A stretch of 64,000 nt of DNA from Harmothoe impar (GCA_947462335.1 OX381717.1:21319166-21383165), one strand, 5' to 3'; shown: positions 1-10,379, numbered from the stretch's first letter. Translations and numbers: made by a program. The notes: generated by a model from the sequence alone, not told the origin.

Positions 1-225
1 TATGGCATTTTTTGGGAAGCCCTAAATTGCAAGTCAATGGGCAAATAATGTCTTCCCAAATGTGTAGTAGATTTCTAGGCATTCAGATTGTGTATCTATA
101 TGAACTGCATCGAATAGGGAGGAATGACATGAAGAACTTTCTGTTATAAGGAACACATATCCATTGGCAAAATTGCCCAATCTCTTTATATCTAGTATTG
201 GTTATAAGGAACATTGCTTATAACT

Positions 226-470
226 ATAAGGCCCAAAAAAGGTTTGTTTCAGGTAACAGGGCAAGAAAATGTAGGGTCGGTAGGTCTTTATTTTTCGTGT
301 TTTTTTTAAACATGAAATACTAGCCAGCTTCTCCGAGGACCCTAAAATTGACCAAAATAGGATAAAATGATGCATGCTTCTTCAAAATTGCATAAAGGAA
401 CGTAGGATCGGCCCTGTTTTGGTAGGGTTGGTCGGGTGACCTGAAACAAACCTTTTTTTGGGCTATGGGG
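226..470. mobile_element. MITE (AAAAAGGTTTGTTTCAGGT family)
   Basis: AAAAAAGGTTTGTTTCAGGT at the left and ACCTGAAACAAACCTTTTTT at the right form a perfect TIR. Interior contains GTAGGGTCGGTAGG and GCCGACC-like blocks. Confidence 0.85.
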
Positions 471-684
471 CAAATATGCCTTGCTAAAAGGCTCTCAAGG
501 ATATACACCACACCATAATCTAGGATAAGAACTTAATATTGTACTAGACTATACTCACTAGACTTCCCAGTAAATAAGTTTAACTGTTTTCTTAATTTTA
601 CAAATTCCCAGATGTTTGTAGAATCTTGGTTTCTTTTTTCATCAAAATCTGATGGATTTTTCCATTACAACCTGAATAAATACA

Positions 685-889
685 CACTACTTTAGGCCAC
701 TCAAAAAGAAGTAGTTTCTCCTCACCAAGGACTGAAATTTGATACCAAATATACCAATATTTGTCCAATTCTATCATGTTTTTCGTCAAGAATATGCAAA
801 AAAAAACAAAAAAAACGAATTCCCTCAAAAGCTGATCTTTATGATGCGTGCGGTGATGAAAAACCATTTTATTTTTTAAAGTGGCCTTA
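685..889. mobile_element. MITE (AGGCCACTCAAAAA family) abutting the exon 15 donor
   Basis: AGGCCACTCAAAAAGAAGTA and AAACCATTTTATTTTTTAAAGTGGCCTTA form an imperfect TIR. The right terminus lies about 9 bp inside the intron from the exon 15 donor. Confidence 0.75.
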
Positions 890-897
890 GTACTTAC

Positions 898-1179
898 ATT
901 GTACATCCAGTGTAACAGAGAAGTTAGAGGCGCCTTCTGAATTGGTGGCCTGGATTGTGTATATGTCGGCATCCGCCCGGGTGACATTGGTTATGTTGAG
1001 TGTCGCGCCGTCAATGATAAAATGTGGGATACTCACATCCCTCTTTGCTTTTGTTTCATGGGTGAGTTTCTCACTACCTTTGAACCAGACGTAGGTGACC
1101 GCTGAAGGATTGGCGGTGGCGGTGAGGTCAAGAAACCCGGCGTGGAACTCGACAATACTGAAGGTACCCAGGGCTGTCG
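898..1179 (-). CDS. Nephrin-like gene, coding exon 15 (cysteine-free Ig-like unit)
   Basis: This 282-nt exon (phase 1 to 1; acceptor CAGTGTTTGCAG, donor GTAAGT) encodes a whole Ig-like unit in one exon, unlike the split domains before it. The fold landmarks are present: LDLTATANPSAVTYVWFKG, LNITNVTRADADIYTIQATN and NFSVTLDV. Both disulfide cysteines are replaced, by Leu in the B strand and Ile in the F strand (YTIQA where YxCxA is expected). Nephrins have a spacer between Ig6 and Ig7, and this unit sits there. Three N-glycosylation sequons (NIT, NVT, NFS) are visible. The gene continues to the left. Confidence 0.82.
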
Positions 1180-2159
1180 CTGCAAACACTGGCTTATCTG
1201 TGTGTGAGCAATATGGGCATTTATTTCATGGTGAATACGATCAATGCTTAAGCAATTGGAGGGTCATTCCCCCGTGGAATGTGCAATAACCCCATGCATC
1301 CAGAAAGGGTGACTTTTTAATTGTAAAGTTCTGTTTACGTTGGTTTTAGCAGAATCATCATGATATTGTCAGTAATGGCTATGTGTCCCAACATCTCACA
1401 TCAGGAGATTCACAGGACAATTATCTGTCAAATAGTGTATATCAAAATGCAAGAGTTTGAGGTTTTATTTACATATTCTTTGGTTAACTTCAGAAATGTT
1501 CAAAAACTTGATCAACTATTTTTTGAAAAGTCACACTTTCTTGCAGCATTGGTCTATAGATTGTATTGCATGCTATGGCCCATATTTCACGCCCCGGGAA
1601 AGTTTCATGCTTTTTAATGTATTCACAGGTACTTTTCTCTTTTTCATGGAAAACCATGAAATAAATACAGAGCATCACTTAAAAGTCACCTTATCAGTGG
1701 TTACTACACTCGCGGTACCTGGGCCGTATTCCTGGGGCCGTATTGCTCTAGGCCAATGGCCAGCGTGCAGTACGGCCCAGGCACCACTCGTGTAGTAACC
1801 ACTGACTCAGTGACTTTAGCGTGCAGCTCTTTCTATTTATTGAGGAATGGTTGGTGGTAGCTGCTAGATTGTTTCTGCTAGATTGTCTCTCTTTTCATCC
1901 CCTACCTCAATCTTTACATCCCTCCTTATCTAGGCATCATCCATCAAATTATGTCGCACAAATATAGCCCATTTCCAACCCCCCCCCCCCCAGTCCCTTT
2001 CATGCTTTTTCAGCTCCATCCGTCATAAACAGACCAACAACACCAAACCCCTCTGCCATGACATTTTATGAATGGCCCCCTACCTCCTTTACTTGCTTTT
2101 TACCTTTCTTCATAAATTAAGTTCCCTACTGTGTCATCCACTTTCTCTCTGAAACATAT

Positions 2160-2397
2160 TAACCCTTTAAGGACGGCATGCCACTAAAGATGACATTGGT
2201 CTTCATGATGCATCAATGCAGCCCCAGCGAGTAACTCACCGATGCTGCATTGGTGCATCCTGCTAACCTTCCGGAAGTGTCTCCACCCGGTTGGTTCAAC
2301 ATGATGCTTGAATGCAGCACTGGCCAGGGCTGCATTCGTGCATTATGACGATCAAGGACAATATGCATTAATAGATACTACTATCCTTAAAAAGGTT
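2160..2397. mobile_element. Twin-hairpin MITE (GGACGGCAT family), copy
   Basis: It starts AACCCTTTAAGGACGGCATG. Inside, two successive imperfect hairpins contain CACCAATGCAGC / GCTGCATTGGTGC-type arms and a GATGCTTGAATGCAGC / GCTGCATTCGTGCAT pair. The right end is decayed (ATCCTTAAAAAGGTTA). Confidence 0.8.
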
Positions 2398-2411
2398 AGT
2401 AAAGCTTCATA

Positions 2412-2665
2412 AGGCCAAAAAAAAAGGTTAGTTTCAGGTCACCCGACCGACCCTTCCAAAACAGGGCCGACCCTACGTTTTTTATGCAATTTTGAAGAAA
2501 TTTCCATAGTTTTACCCTTTTTGGTCAAATTTTGGATCTTCGGAGAGGTTGGCTGGCACTTTCATGTTAAAAAAAAAAGTTTAAAAAAAATTTATATCCG
2601 ACCTACCGACCCTACATTTTCTGACCATGTTACCTGAAACAAACCTTCTTTTTTTTTTGGCCTAA
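2412..2665. mobile_element. MITE (AAAAAGGTTTGTTTCAGGT family), inverted copy
   Basis: Same TIR as 226-470 in opposite orientation, 15 bp from the GGACGGCAT MITE at 2160-2397. Decayed relatives lie at about 3258-3430, 25507-25650 and 28413-28703. Confidence 0.82.
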
Positions 2666-2751
2666 TTAGCCTACACCTCCTGCATGGCAGAACCTAGAGA
2701 ATCCACATGCAGCTTACTGTGCGTAATGTGGGATGTTAAACAATCCTTTCT

Positions 2752-3053
2752 TAGGCCATACCAAATAAAAAAGTTGGTCTACGGATTTCCCGCACCATAT
2801 TTTCGAAAATGCTAATTTTTTTTTTTTTTAATTTTTTTTTTTGGTGGCCCTTTTTCTGATCGATAGCCAGAATTGGGAGTTGGCAAAAAAGATTCCCTCA
2901 GAAAAAATTTAAATGTTGCCCGCTCCACTTGATTTAAGGTTAAAATCCACAGACAAAAATAAAATTTGAGAACAAATTGTTTTCGCTTGCGCGTACCATA
3001 TTTTCAAAATGAAAATCCGTAGACCACCTTTTTATTTGGTGTGGCCTTATGTA
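2752..3053. mobile_element. MITE (AGGCCATACCAAATAAAAA family)
   Basis: Left TTAGGCCATACCAAATAAAA and right TTTTATTTGGTGTGGCCTTA extend as an imperfect inverted repeat of about 37 bp including GGTCTACGGATTT. Interior AT-rich with T runs. Confidence 0.85.
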
Positions 3054-3699
3054 GAAGTGTGAGGTCTGGATTTTCTTTTAGCATTACATCACCTCATAGA
3101 TTCGATCACAAATTACCATCCTTGAAAAGAACTAGGGTGAATGTGGACGGTCTGAGCTTACGCTTATACAGATGCAAGGGTTCTTTTATGTCTCATGCTA
3201 TTGGTACTGCTAGCATACTACCGGGTAGGTATAATATCAAGGCAGAATATACTGATTAGGCCAAAATTCCTCCCATTTTCGTATAATTTGGGGGGGGGGG
3301 AAATTTCAGTAAAAAAAAGTTTTTTGGTAGAAAAAACACAAAAATGCCTTCCAAAAAAAAAGAGAATTGGGTAGGGCCAAAAAATAGGGTCGCTAGGGAT
3401 ACCTGAACACAACTTTTTTTTGGCCTTAGGAGAAAAAGTAGAGCACCCTAAATACCGGAACTGTGGAGCAGAGAATGTCCCAACCACTGGTCATTTTTGC
3501 ATTTTTTAAGGGTTGGCAATAACTAAACATTCCCATGGGACAATTTCACACTGAAAAATGTCATCTACATTGCCTGTTAGTTATGTGACCTTTGGCTGTA
3601 TACGACAGACATTACTTGCCTAATAAAAATAATTCGAACCCAAAAAACTATTTATCATTTGGAGAGCTATTTAAACTGGACACATTTTGGGGACCCCCG

Positions 3700-3884
3700 T
3701 ATATTTATTGAATGTGTATTCCGCAAATTTGAGGATGTCCGCAAATTTCATTTTCTATACTTAAGCATACACATATGGACCTCCGTATATATTTGCGGAC
3801 ATCCGCATATATTTGCGGAGCTCCATAAATATATTTGCAGACGTCCGCAAATTTGTGGAGAAACAGCACCCTGGAGCTGCAACA
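3700..3884. mobile_element. Foldback element, left end lost
   Basis: GTCCGCAAATTTC-type units lead to a right end GTGGAGAAACAGCACCC at 3868-3884. No matching left terminus was found, so the copy is truncated. Confidence 0.75.
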
Positions 3885-3888
3885 CCTT

Positions 3889-4208
3889 AGGGAGTGTTCA
3901 TTTATTAGTTACAGGGGGGGTAGTGGGTTTGGGGGAGGGGGCATAAAAATTTCCGACCCCTCCTGAGGGGGGGGGCGTAAAAAATTCTGACCCCTCTAGA
4001 GGGGGGAGGGGGGCGTAAAAAAATTAGCCCCTTTTTAGCAAAAAAGCCTGCGCATTACTATAGTTCAAAGGGGGGTGGGTGAAAAATTTTCGGCGACGGG
4101 GGGTGCAAAACGTTCCACGCGCTCTCGAGGGGGGGGGCGTAAAAATTGTTCGCCCCTCCACACGAAATCTCACCACCCCCCCTGTTATTAACAAATGAAC
4201 ACTCCCTT
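3889..4208. mobile_element. G-rich TIR MITE (GGGAGTGTTCATTTATTA family)
   Basis: About 320 bp with termini AGGGAGTGTTCATTTATTAG and TTAACAAATGAACACTCCCT and an interior of G/C runs alternating with GCGTAAAAA. It lies directly beside a GTGCTGTTTCTCC foldback. Confidence 0.85.
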
Positions 4209-4950
4209 ACTGGTTGGCGGGGGGGGGGGGGAGGCAGTCATTCATCTTAAGGGGATGTGCATATAATTATGTGTCCTCAGTTACCTGACGTTAGTTGGTG
4301 GAGTAAGCTGACGTGAGACTGTCTCAGACTCAGAAACAAGTCTTATAGGAATGATTATTCACATGGGTTATTGACATCAAGGAATTAGACTCTCTACATT
4401 CCCATGACATGGATAATTCAACAAAAGGATGTTACATATAGGGTAAAGGAGACTATAATAAACAATGGATCTACTCATGTACTTATCAAAATAACGGTTG
4501 CCTTTCACTGGTAATCTGCAACCACCACCAGAGGGCATTGAAGGTTGTATGGATACTTAGGCCATATAATGCTGATCATATTGGAATGAGGACACCCTTT
4601 TGTAGGTAATGGTTGGTATATAAGTAAAGTTCTAAATCATGGGATGGCATTGTATCACCTCTTAGCCCTTTAAGCTAAGATTAAAGTGAAATGCAACTAC
4701 AGAAATGACTAACTAAAATGATGATTGTTGACAGGCATTTAATTATTAGGTTGGTACAGTACCAATATCAATGTGTGGTAGTCTATAAATTAGGATAATC
4801 TATGTTGGGGAAAACATTATTACAGAAATTTCATTGAAAATTAATGTCCAACGTTGGATTGACATCACAATCAAACGTCAGATCTCAGACCATAGACTGG
4901 TTGGGTGAATGTTGGTACAATGTCATTATCTGACGTCAGTATGACATCAA

Positions 4951-5064
4951 TAGGGACCTTTAGCAAACCCGACGTAGCTCATTAAACGCAGACGTAGTAG
5001 TGCTAAAGGGATAGGCTACGTCTGCGTTTAATGAGCTTTTACGTGGTTGCTAAAGGTCCCTATT
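4951..5064. mobile_element. Foldback MITE (GGGACCTTTAGCAA family), single copy
   Basis: TAGGGACCTTTAGCAAACCC at the left and GGTTGCTAAAGGTCCCTA at the right enclose inverted arms of about 45 bp with AACGCAGACGTA and TACGTCTGCGTT. It has one arm of type A (CCGACGTAGCTC) and one of type B (CCACGTAAAAGCTC). It splits an older AACGTTGG-rich repeat (about 4845-5205). Confidence 0.88.
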
Positions 5065-5270
5065 AAGACGTTGGTGACGTTAGTAAATAATAGAAATCGC
5101 CGGCCAAAAGGCAGTTGTGACAACGTAATGTACAACGTCATGCCAACGTTGGCTAACGTTGTGCCAATGTTGGTACAACGTATCTTTGCTGGCTGGGATA
5201 TTAGCTAACATGTATTTGTGAGCAGTGGGGGGGGGGGGGGGGTGTCGGGGCCTCTTTAAATTATACTCAC

Positions 5271-5448
5271 ATGTGACGTCTAGTTTGATAGCATCGTTCA
5301 CGGCCTTCTCTAATAGTTTATTCATGGCACGACACTCATAGATCTGAGCGTCGTCAGCTGACGTCGCTGTGACGTCAAGTTCACTCCGCGTCGCTTTCCC
5401 GCCATACTCAGCATCAGTGGTAACATGACGCACGGGTAAACCCTTCAC
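5271..5448 (-). CDS. Nephrin-like gene, coding exon 14 (Ig domain 6, second half)
   Basis: A 178-nt exon (phase 0 to 1) with acceptor TGAATGTTGCAG and donor GTGAGT. It encodes VKGLPVRHVTTDAEYGGKAT, ELDVTATSADDAQIYECRAM and NDAIKLDVT. YEC is the second Ig6 cysteine. The next intron opens close to a long G/C homopolymer tract. Confidence 0.83.
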
Positions 5449-5505
5449 CTGCAACATTCAAGATGCCTTTAATAACTAACCCTTTGTGAACAGCATCATC
5501 CCTCA

Positions 5506-5590
5506 GGTTCGGTCCGTATGGGCCCTGTGGACCTGCTGACCGGCCTTCGGCTGTGTTGGTTTTAAAACTATATCATCATATATCATCATC
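5506..5590 (+). repeat. Solo LINE 3' end (copy 1)
   Basis: About 85 bp starting GGTTCGGTCCGTATGGGCCC and ending in ATC repeats, matching the 3' terminus of the RNase H LINE at 7468-7556. No LINE coding sequence precedes it, so it is an extreme 5' truncation or a SINE sharing that tail. Confidence 0.75.
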
Positions 5591-6144
5591 CCAGCTAACA
5601 AAAAAACGTATTTTACGTCAAATAACGTTTTCAATTTTACATAACGTTATGTCATACTAAAGAGGCTTAGAAAAACGTTGACATGTAACGTTATATAATG
5701 TTATGAAATGGTGTATAACATTATTTGTTCACTGGGATGCTCTATTCGTCTTCATGGTGCACCGATGCAGCACCCAGCGATTAACTCGTGTCTTGCCTAC
5801 ACTTCAGTAGGCCTATAGGCCTACTGTGTGTCAACCCTGTAATGGGAGTATAGACCCCGAAATTCGAATTTTCAAAATCGACAATGTTACATAATTTGCT
5901 ATCAACATAAACATCTCCTTTATCGTCATTGGCCAGTAACTTAGGGTCGACATCCTTGCAGGCTGTATTCATGGCATCATGACAACAAACTGGCCATGAT
6001 AATTTGCTCTACCCCATTAAACAAAAAACGTTATACAACGTTAGAATATAACGTTTTCTCTATGGCCCCCTCATCATGACATAACGTTATATAACGTTAA
6101 AAATGTTATTTTGACGTAAAATAACGTATTTTTGTTAGCTGGGA
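5589..6144. mobile_element. TIR element (CCCAGCTAACAAAAA family) abutting the exon 13 donor
   Basis: CCCAGCTAACAAAAAAACGT at the left and ACGTATTTTTGTTAGCTGGG at the right enclose many ATAACGTTAT motifs. A fragment resembling the GGACGGCAT MITE lies inside (about 5740-5990). The right end is 6 bp from exon 13. Confidence 0.72.
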
Positions 6145-6149
6145 CTGAC

Positions 6150-6280
6150 CTGAATGCCATCCTTCCACCAGCTGAGCTGAGACTCGGGGTTACTGGCGTC
6201 GCTGCTGCAGATTACTGTCAGGGGTTCATCAGCCTTGGGCTTCACCGGGCGAGTTGTGATGTTGAGTTTTGTCGGAGGGT
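6150..6280 (-). CDS. Nephrin-like gene, coding exon 13 (Ig domain 6, first half)
   Basis: A 131-nt exon (phase 1 to 0) with acceptor AATGTTTGCAG and donor GTCAGT. It encodes PPTKLNITTRPVKPKADEPL, the first Ig6 cysteine in TVICSSDASNPES, and LSWWKDGIQ. The donor is immediately followed by the end of a TIR element (CCCAGCTAAC), so intron positions from about +6 are transposon-derived. Confidence 0.85.
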
Positions 6281-6532
6281 CTGCAAACATTAAAGTGGCA
6301 TAATCAACAGCCGTATGCCATTCACAATTCTAGTACTGTTCTAGTATACTATATGGTTATGTGTGAGTGGTGAGTGGTACCATAATATATGCCAATGTAT
6401 ATTACATTGTACATGTATATATATTTTATTAAGTTATTTTTCTTGTCGACCTAGAAGGGGGCCGTCCACAAAGTATGTCACACAAAGATGTACCATTTTC
6501 AACACCCACCCACCCCCCTTGTCACCCTTCAT

Positions 6533-6565
6533 TGGCGGATCCAGGGGGGGGGCCGACGGGCCTTG

Positions 6566-6596
<31 letters not shown>

Positions 6597-6897
6597 AAAA
6601 AAAAGAGGAAGAAGAGAAAAGAAAAAGAAGAAAAGAGGGAAAGAAACAAAGAGATTGTGGAGAATGATTCATAGGGCCTGACTGAGGGCCCCTGATTTGG
6701 ATGGGGGGGGGGGGGGGGGTCCTAGAATGCGTGAGAATGCACCATTTCAAGGCTAGATCAACAAAAAATTTCCTGGGGGGCATGCCCCATACCCCCTTAA
6801 TACAGCGTATGCGCTACGCGCGCGGGAAACACATAGTCACTCTAGGTTGGCCAGGTTTGGGCCCCCCCCCCCTCTAGACAATCCTGGATCCGCCACT
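6533..6897. mobile_element. hAT-like MITE with GCGGATCCAGG termini
   Basis: TGGCGGATCCAGGGGG at the left and CCTGGATCCGCCA at the right bracket C- and A-rich, low-complexity sequence including poly-C/poly-A and poly-G runs. Related sequence (CTGGGGGGCATGCCCC, CGCTACGCGCGCGGG) recurs at about 54360-54460. Confidence 0.65.
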
Positions 6898-7085
6898 GCC
6901 CTTCTCCCCATACCTTCATCATTGTTTGTCACACTCTGACCAAGACCCTCCTCCCACTCCCTCTGGCGTAAATAGGAGCTGATATAGGGGGGTGCCAGAG
7001 GGGTCCTCCTGGTCGCAAGGGTCGTTTTTTAAGACCCTATATTCTATACTGTTATGCAAAAGTCGCCAGGTCGCTAATCTTAATC

Positions 7086-7346
7086 ATTGCACCAGGTCGA
7101 AAAGTCGCCTGGAAAACAACCCAGGTCGCCGAAAACCCCTCTCCAGTCACGAATACGGACCGAACCTGTAATTACCCCCCCCCCTGCCCCCCCCCCCCCC
7201 CCTCCCCCCTGCCTCCCCCCCCCCCCCTCCCACCCGCCCCCCCCCCCCCCCCCCCCCCCCCCCCATTTATACTTGTGACTGCAGAGGGGTTTTCGGCGAC
7301 CTGGCGACCTGGGGCTGTTTTCCAGGCGACTTTTCGACCTGGTACC
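7086..7346. repeat. Long hairpin with a poly-C core
   Basis: CCAGGTCGAAAAGTCGCCTG at 7092 is matched in inverted form by CAGGCGACTTTTCGACCTGG at 7322. The arms continue inward (GGTCGCCGAAAACCCCTC / GAGGGGTTTTCGGCGACC) to a core of about 90 bp that is almost entirely C. Confidence 0.8.
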
Positions 7347-7467
7347 ATAATTAAAGCGACATGGCGACTTTTGGACAAATTTAGTTATAGTAAAAATGGT
7401 CTAAAAAAGCGACTTTGCGACCTTGGGCCCTTAATTTCAGCGACTTTCCGACCTGAGGGGGGACCCC

Positions 7468-8665
7468 GATGATGATGATGATATAGTTTTAAAACCAACA
7501 CAGCCGAAGGCTGGTCAGCAGGTCCACAGGGCCCATACGGACCGAACCTTGGACAACAGGGTCCATGGTTAACACTTAAATGAGATGAGGGACAACACAG
7601 ACAAACACATGAAGGTGAATACACTAAGAAAAACGAGGGAAAACAGAAAAACAATATACATAGTCATACTGGAAAAAAGGAGAATACGCTGGAGGAACCT
7701 AGACAATAGAGTAAAATGTAATGTAGCTCCTAGGTATTTTTACTGTTGTTATTTTTACTGTTGTTATTTTTTTGTGTTTTTTTTGGTTTTGTTTTTTCTT
7801 TGTTTGTTTTTGTTTATGCTGTATATACTCAATGGGGGGGTAAGAGCCCCAAAGACAAGGAGAAAAAATAACTACATTGGAAAAATGGAGTCACGCTCCA
7901 ACATGAATAAACATATATACAAAAGTGTTTGTAACCCTTTCCCCATCAGGTAGGGTAACAAACCCAAGGGACGGGGGATATCACCACAGGAGGGCACTGT
8001 TGTCAGTATAGAACCGTACAAGGGGTTCGTAGTCCTCCGTAGAAGCCCACTTCAGTGTGGCCAAAGCCAAATCATCGAGTGATGGGAACTGGTCAGCTCT
8101 AGAGGTTGGTGGCATTCCAAGGAGAGCCCTGTAATTTGCCTCTGGACAGGATGTGAGAATGTGGACAGCAGAAAACTGCTCACATCCACAAACACAGTCC
8201 GTTCGCTTGGGTATGTCAGCCCACCGCCGGTAGTCTATCCGGAAACGGGTCACCATAGTCTGGGCTACCTGCCTAAGCGTCATCGGAACCGGATCCAGAG
8301 CTGCTTGGACCTTCAGGTGCCATTCCCTGGACTGGGAAACCGAGACATGCAGGTGGTCTAACACATCAATCTCTTTGTTGGTGGCCTCCATCTCCGCTAA
8401 GTGGGTCTTCAACAGAACAGCTCGCGCGGAGGGGCGTGATGGAATATTCCTTCATCACTAAGAGCCGCCTGGCGTGCTGCCTCATCAGCCAAGACATTCC
8501 CGGGTATCCCCACATGGGAGGGGACCCAGTGTAGAATGGTCTTGAACCCTGCTGTGTGCCGTGAGACCACCTCTTCCTGAACGACCCGAGCCAAAAAGTG
8601 GGGGGTGCGGTGGTCAGCGACAGTCAGAATAGCATTGAGAGAGTCTGTGTGTGGGGGACCCCTGT
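7468..8665 (-). mobile_element. RNase H-bearing LINE, 3' fragment with (ATC)n tail
   Basis: On the minus strand, about 8665-8409 encodes the end of a ribonuclease H domain with HWVPSHVGIPGNVLADEAA. It is followed after a frameshift by 8412-7981 with a cysteine/histidine knuckle (CVCGCEQFSAVHILTSCPEA) and C-terminal LYFTDNSALLW-like sequence. Non-RTE LINEs of the I/R1 groups carry such an RNase H and zinc knuckle; assignment to a group is inference. Downstream is a 3' UTR whose end (7556-7468) is the conserved GGTTCGGTCC...TTTTAAAACTATATC module closed by an ATC repeat. The 5' side is cut by a MITE at about 8666. Confidence 0.8.
7981..8665 (-). pseudogene. RNase H / zinc-knuckle coding remnant of the LINE
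   Basis: Two overlapping minus-strand frames together cover the RNase H end and the cysteine-rich C terminus. The first stops at 8409 after PPRELFC; the second opens at 8412 and would read on from SARAVLLKTH, so one frameshift near 8420-8440 separates them. No reverse-transcriptase part is present, so this copy is dead. Confidence 0.75.
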
Positions 8666-9312
8666 GCAACCGTGATCTGCAGTAACTAACGTGATCTGCA
8701 GTAGTGCAGATAACGGTAGACCATCCAAACGTGATCTGCATCAAATCAACGTGATCTGCATCAAAATGTTGTGAGCTGCTACAACTATCCAACCTGTATC
8801 TGCAGATTTTAGTCAATTTCAAACACTTTTCTAGCCAAATTGGCAATTATTCGAAAAATTGACCGACGATTTTCAATTTCCAACACTTTTCTCACCGAGA
8901 TGGCCATTTTTAGGAAAATTGATCTTTTGGTGATTTTTAGGAAAGAAATGCCCTGAGTGGACCCTGGGCAATGTGAAACCATTACAGGTCTATACTTCCT
9001 AGGTGCTCTAGGTCGCCCCTGGGTAATGTGATGCAACCCCAAAATATTTCCTAGATGTCCCATATGTCCTTCTACATAAATAACACCATTTGCTTCTAAA
9101 TACCCAAAGACAAACACCATGTAGGCCTACATGTTTTGATACATATAGAATCAGAAAGAGGATGAGTTCTATTGATGCAGAAAATGGATTTTTGAATCAC
9201 ATAAATTGATGCAGATCATGTTATTTTGATGCAGATCACGTTTGGATGGTCTGCCGTTATCTGCACTACTGCAGATCACGTCAGTTAGTGCAGATCACGG
9301 TTGTACACCCCC
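8666..9312. mobile_element. MITE with ~105-bp TIRs built of CGTGATCTGCA motifs
   Basis: The left arm (about 8670-8772) and right arm (about 9205-9306) are inverted copies, each with four CGTGATCTGCA-like motifs and a shared GCAGATAACGG block. The interior, about 430 bp, has TTTCAACACTTTTC-like repeats. It cuts the RNase H LINE on its right side. Confidence 0.83.
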
Positions 9313-9672
9313 TCTGCACCCCCATACTTTATAGAGGTTCCTCAGTGGCTTGGTTCTTGCCCGTCCAATGGATTAATTTTATTGTCATTCTATAATGTGA
9401 CCTACGTTATAGGCAGGATTTTTATTTGATTTAATCATTGTAGGAATAGTAGGCCTATTTCAATCCGAGGTATAAAAAGCATCATCTACAGATCTATGCT
9501 TGCTTCACCATCATCCTTGGCCATTTAGCTACACCACAACACTGGATCCCTGCCCAGCACTACAACAATAGGAGAGGGTGCCAGCACAGGCGACCAGTGC
9601 GCTAACCTACTGACCTAGTTTCCCCCTGTCGGCCGTGTTTAATACTAGTTTCCGTATCCCTCGAACCCAGCA

Positions 9673-9744
9673 GACTCCGTGGCGCAACGGTAGCGCGTCT
9701 GACTCCAGATCAGAAGGTTGCGTGTTCAAATCACGTCGGGGTCA
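9673..9744 (+). tRNA. tRNA-Trp (CCA)
   Basis: A 72-nt cloverleaf. The acceptor GACTCCG pairs with CGGGGTC (one T-G wobble), the A box is GGCGCAACGGTAGCG, the anticodon loop is CTCCAGA (anticodon CCA), the T arm contains GTTCAAATC, and the discriminator is A. TTTT follows at about 9750. It lies in the intron between exons 12 and 13, on the strand opposite to the host gene. Confidence 0.97.
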
Positions 9745-9804
9745 TATCTTTTGCCCTGTCTTTTTCCTCCCACATTTTAAGTAAATTTGAGGACAGATCA
9801 TCTA

Positions 9805-10200
9805 TGGGGGTATAGATGGGGGGTCCCCATGTCGCATGTCGATTTTAAGAAAAGCTCATGTCCCATGTCACTAAGAGATAAGCCATGTCGCTAGTGTCAC
9901 TAATGTCTTTTGTTGAAATAGACATTATTTTTGACCCCCTGGAAAATTTTGAAAATCTAGAAGCAAAACGGTCAATTCTGGTGCTATTATTGATGTTTCC
10001 TACCATGGTTCTGACCCTCAGACCACCTTTCCCATGTCGCTATGTCGCTCAGGTTACCATGTCACATGTCGATTTTAAGAAATGGCCACGTCACATGTCG
10101 CTTAGGTTGCCATGTCACATGTCGATTTTAAGAAATGACCATGTCGCCATGTCGATTTTAAGAAATGGCCATGTCGCTGTGTCGATTTTAGGGGTCTATA
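9805..10200 (+). repeat. CATGTCGATTTTAAGAAA repeat element
   Basis: Multiple copies of a 30-36 bp unit with ATGTCGATTTTAAGAAATGG, bounded by GGGGTATAGATGGGGGGTCC. An inverted copy is at 36262-36705, and fragments lie at 12333-12390 and 30995-31205. No coding content. Confidence 0.8.
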
Positions 10201-10379
10201 CCCATATCTATGGCTGTGTCTCACCCGGTCAGAGCTGGCACCCGGTCAGAGACAAAAACATTGGTCCAAGGTCGTGAGACACAGCCCTATGCTATTGGTT
10301 TATAAGGCGGGGTCTATTAGACCCCCGGGGGGGGGGGGGGGGCACTCAATTCTTTTTTGACACGGGTGTGCGGCTGGCC

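Larger units (their letters stand above)
1180..5270 (-). other. Intron 14 content
   Basis: Holds MITEs at 2160-2397, 2412-2665, 2752-3053, 3700-3884, 3889-4208 and 4951-5064. Between 1300 and 2150 I see nothing recognisable apart from an inverted pair CAGTGGTTACTACACTCG / GAGTGTAGTAACCACTGA-like around 1695-1805. 4220-4840 is unassigned, and 4845-5205 is an AACGTTGG-rich repeat split by the foldback. Confidence 0.6.

Noticed and set aside
1690..1805. Inverted repeat CAGTGGTTACTAC...GTAGTAACCACTG as a MITE
   Set aside because: The palindrome is real (about 115 bp span), but no second copy was seen in the window, so I did not call it a mobile element.
5080..5270. Extension of the exon 14 frame to 5080
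   Set aside because: A good GTGAGT donor lies at 5265-5270, and the extension runs into poly-proline from a G/C tract and repeat sequence.
7087..7278. Proline-rich small protein
   Set aside because: Arises from the poly-C core of a hairpin repeat.
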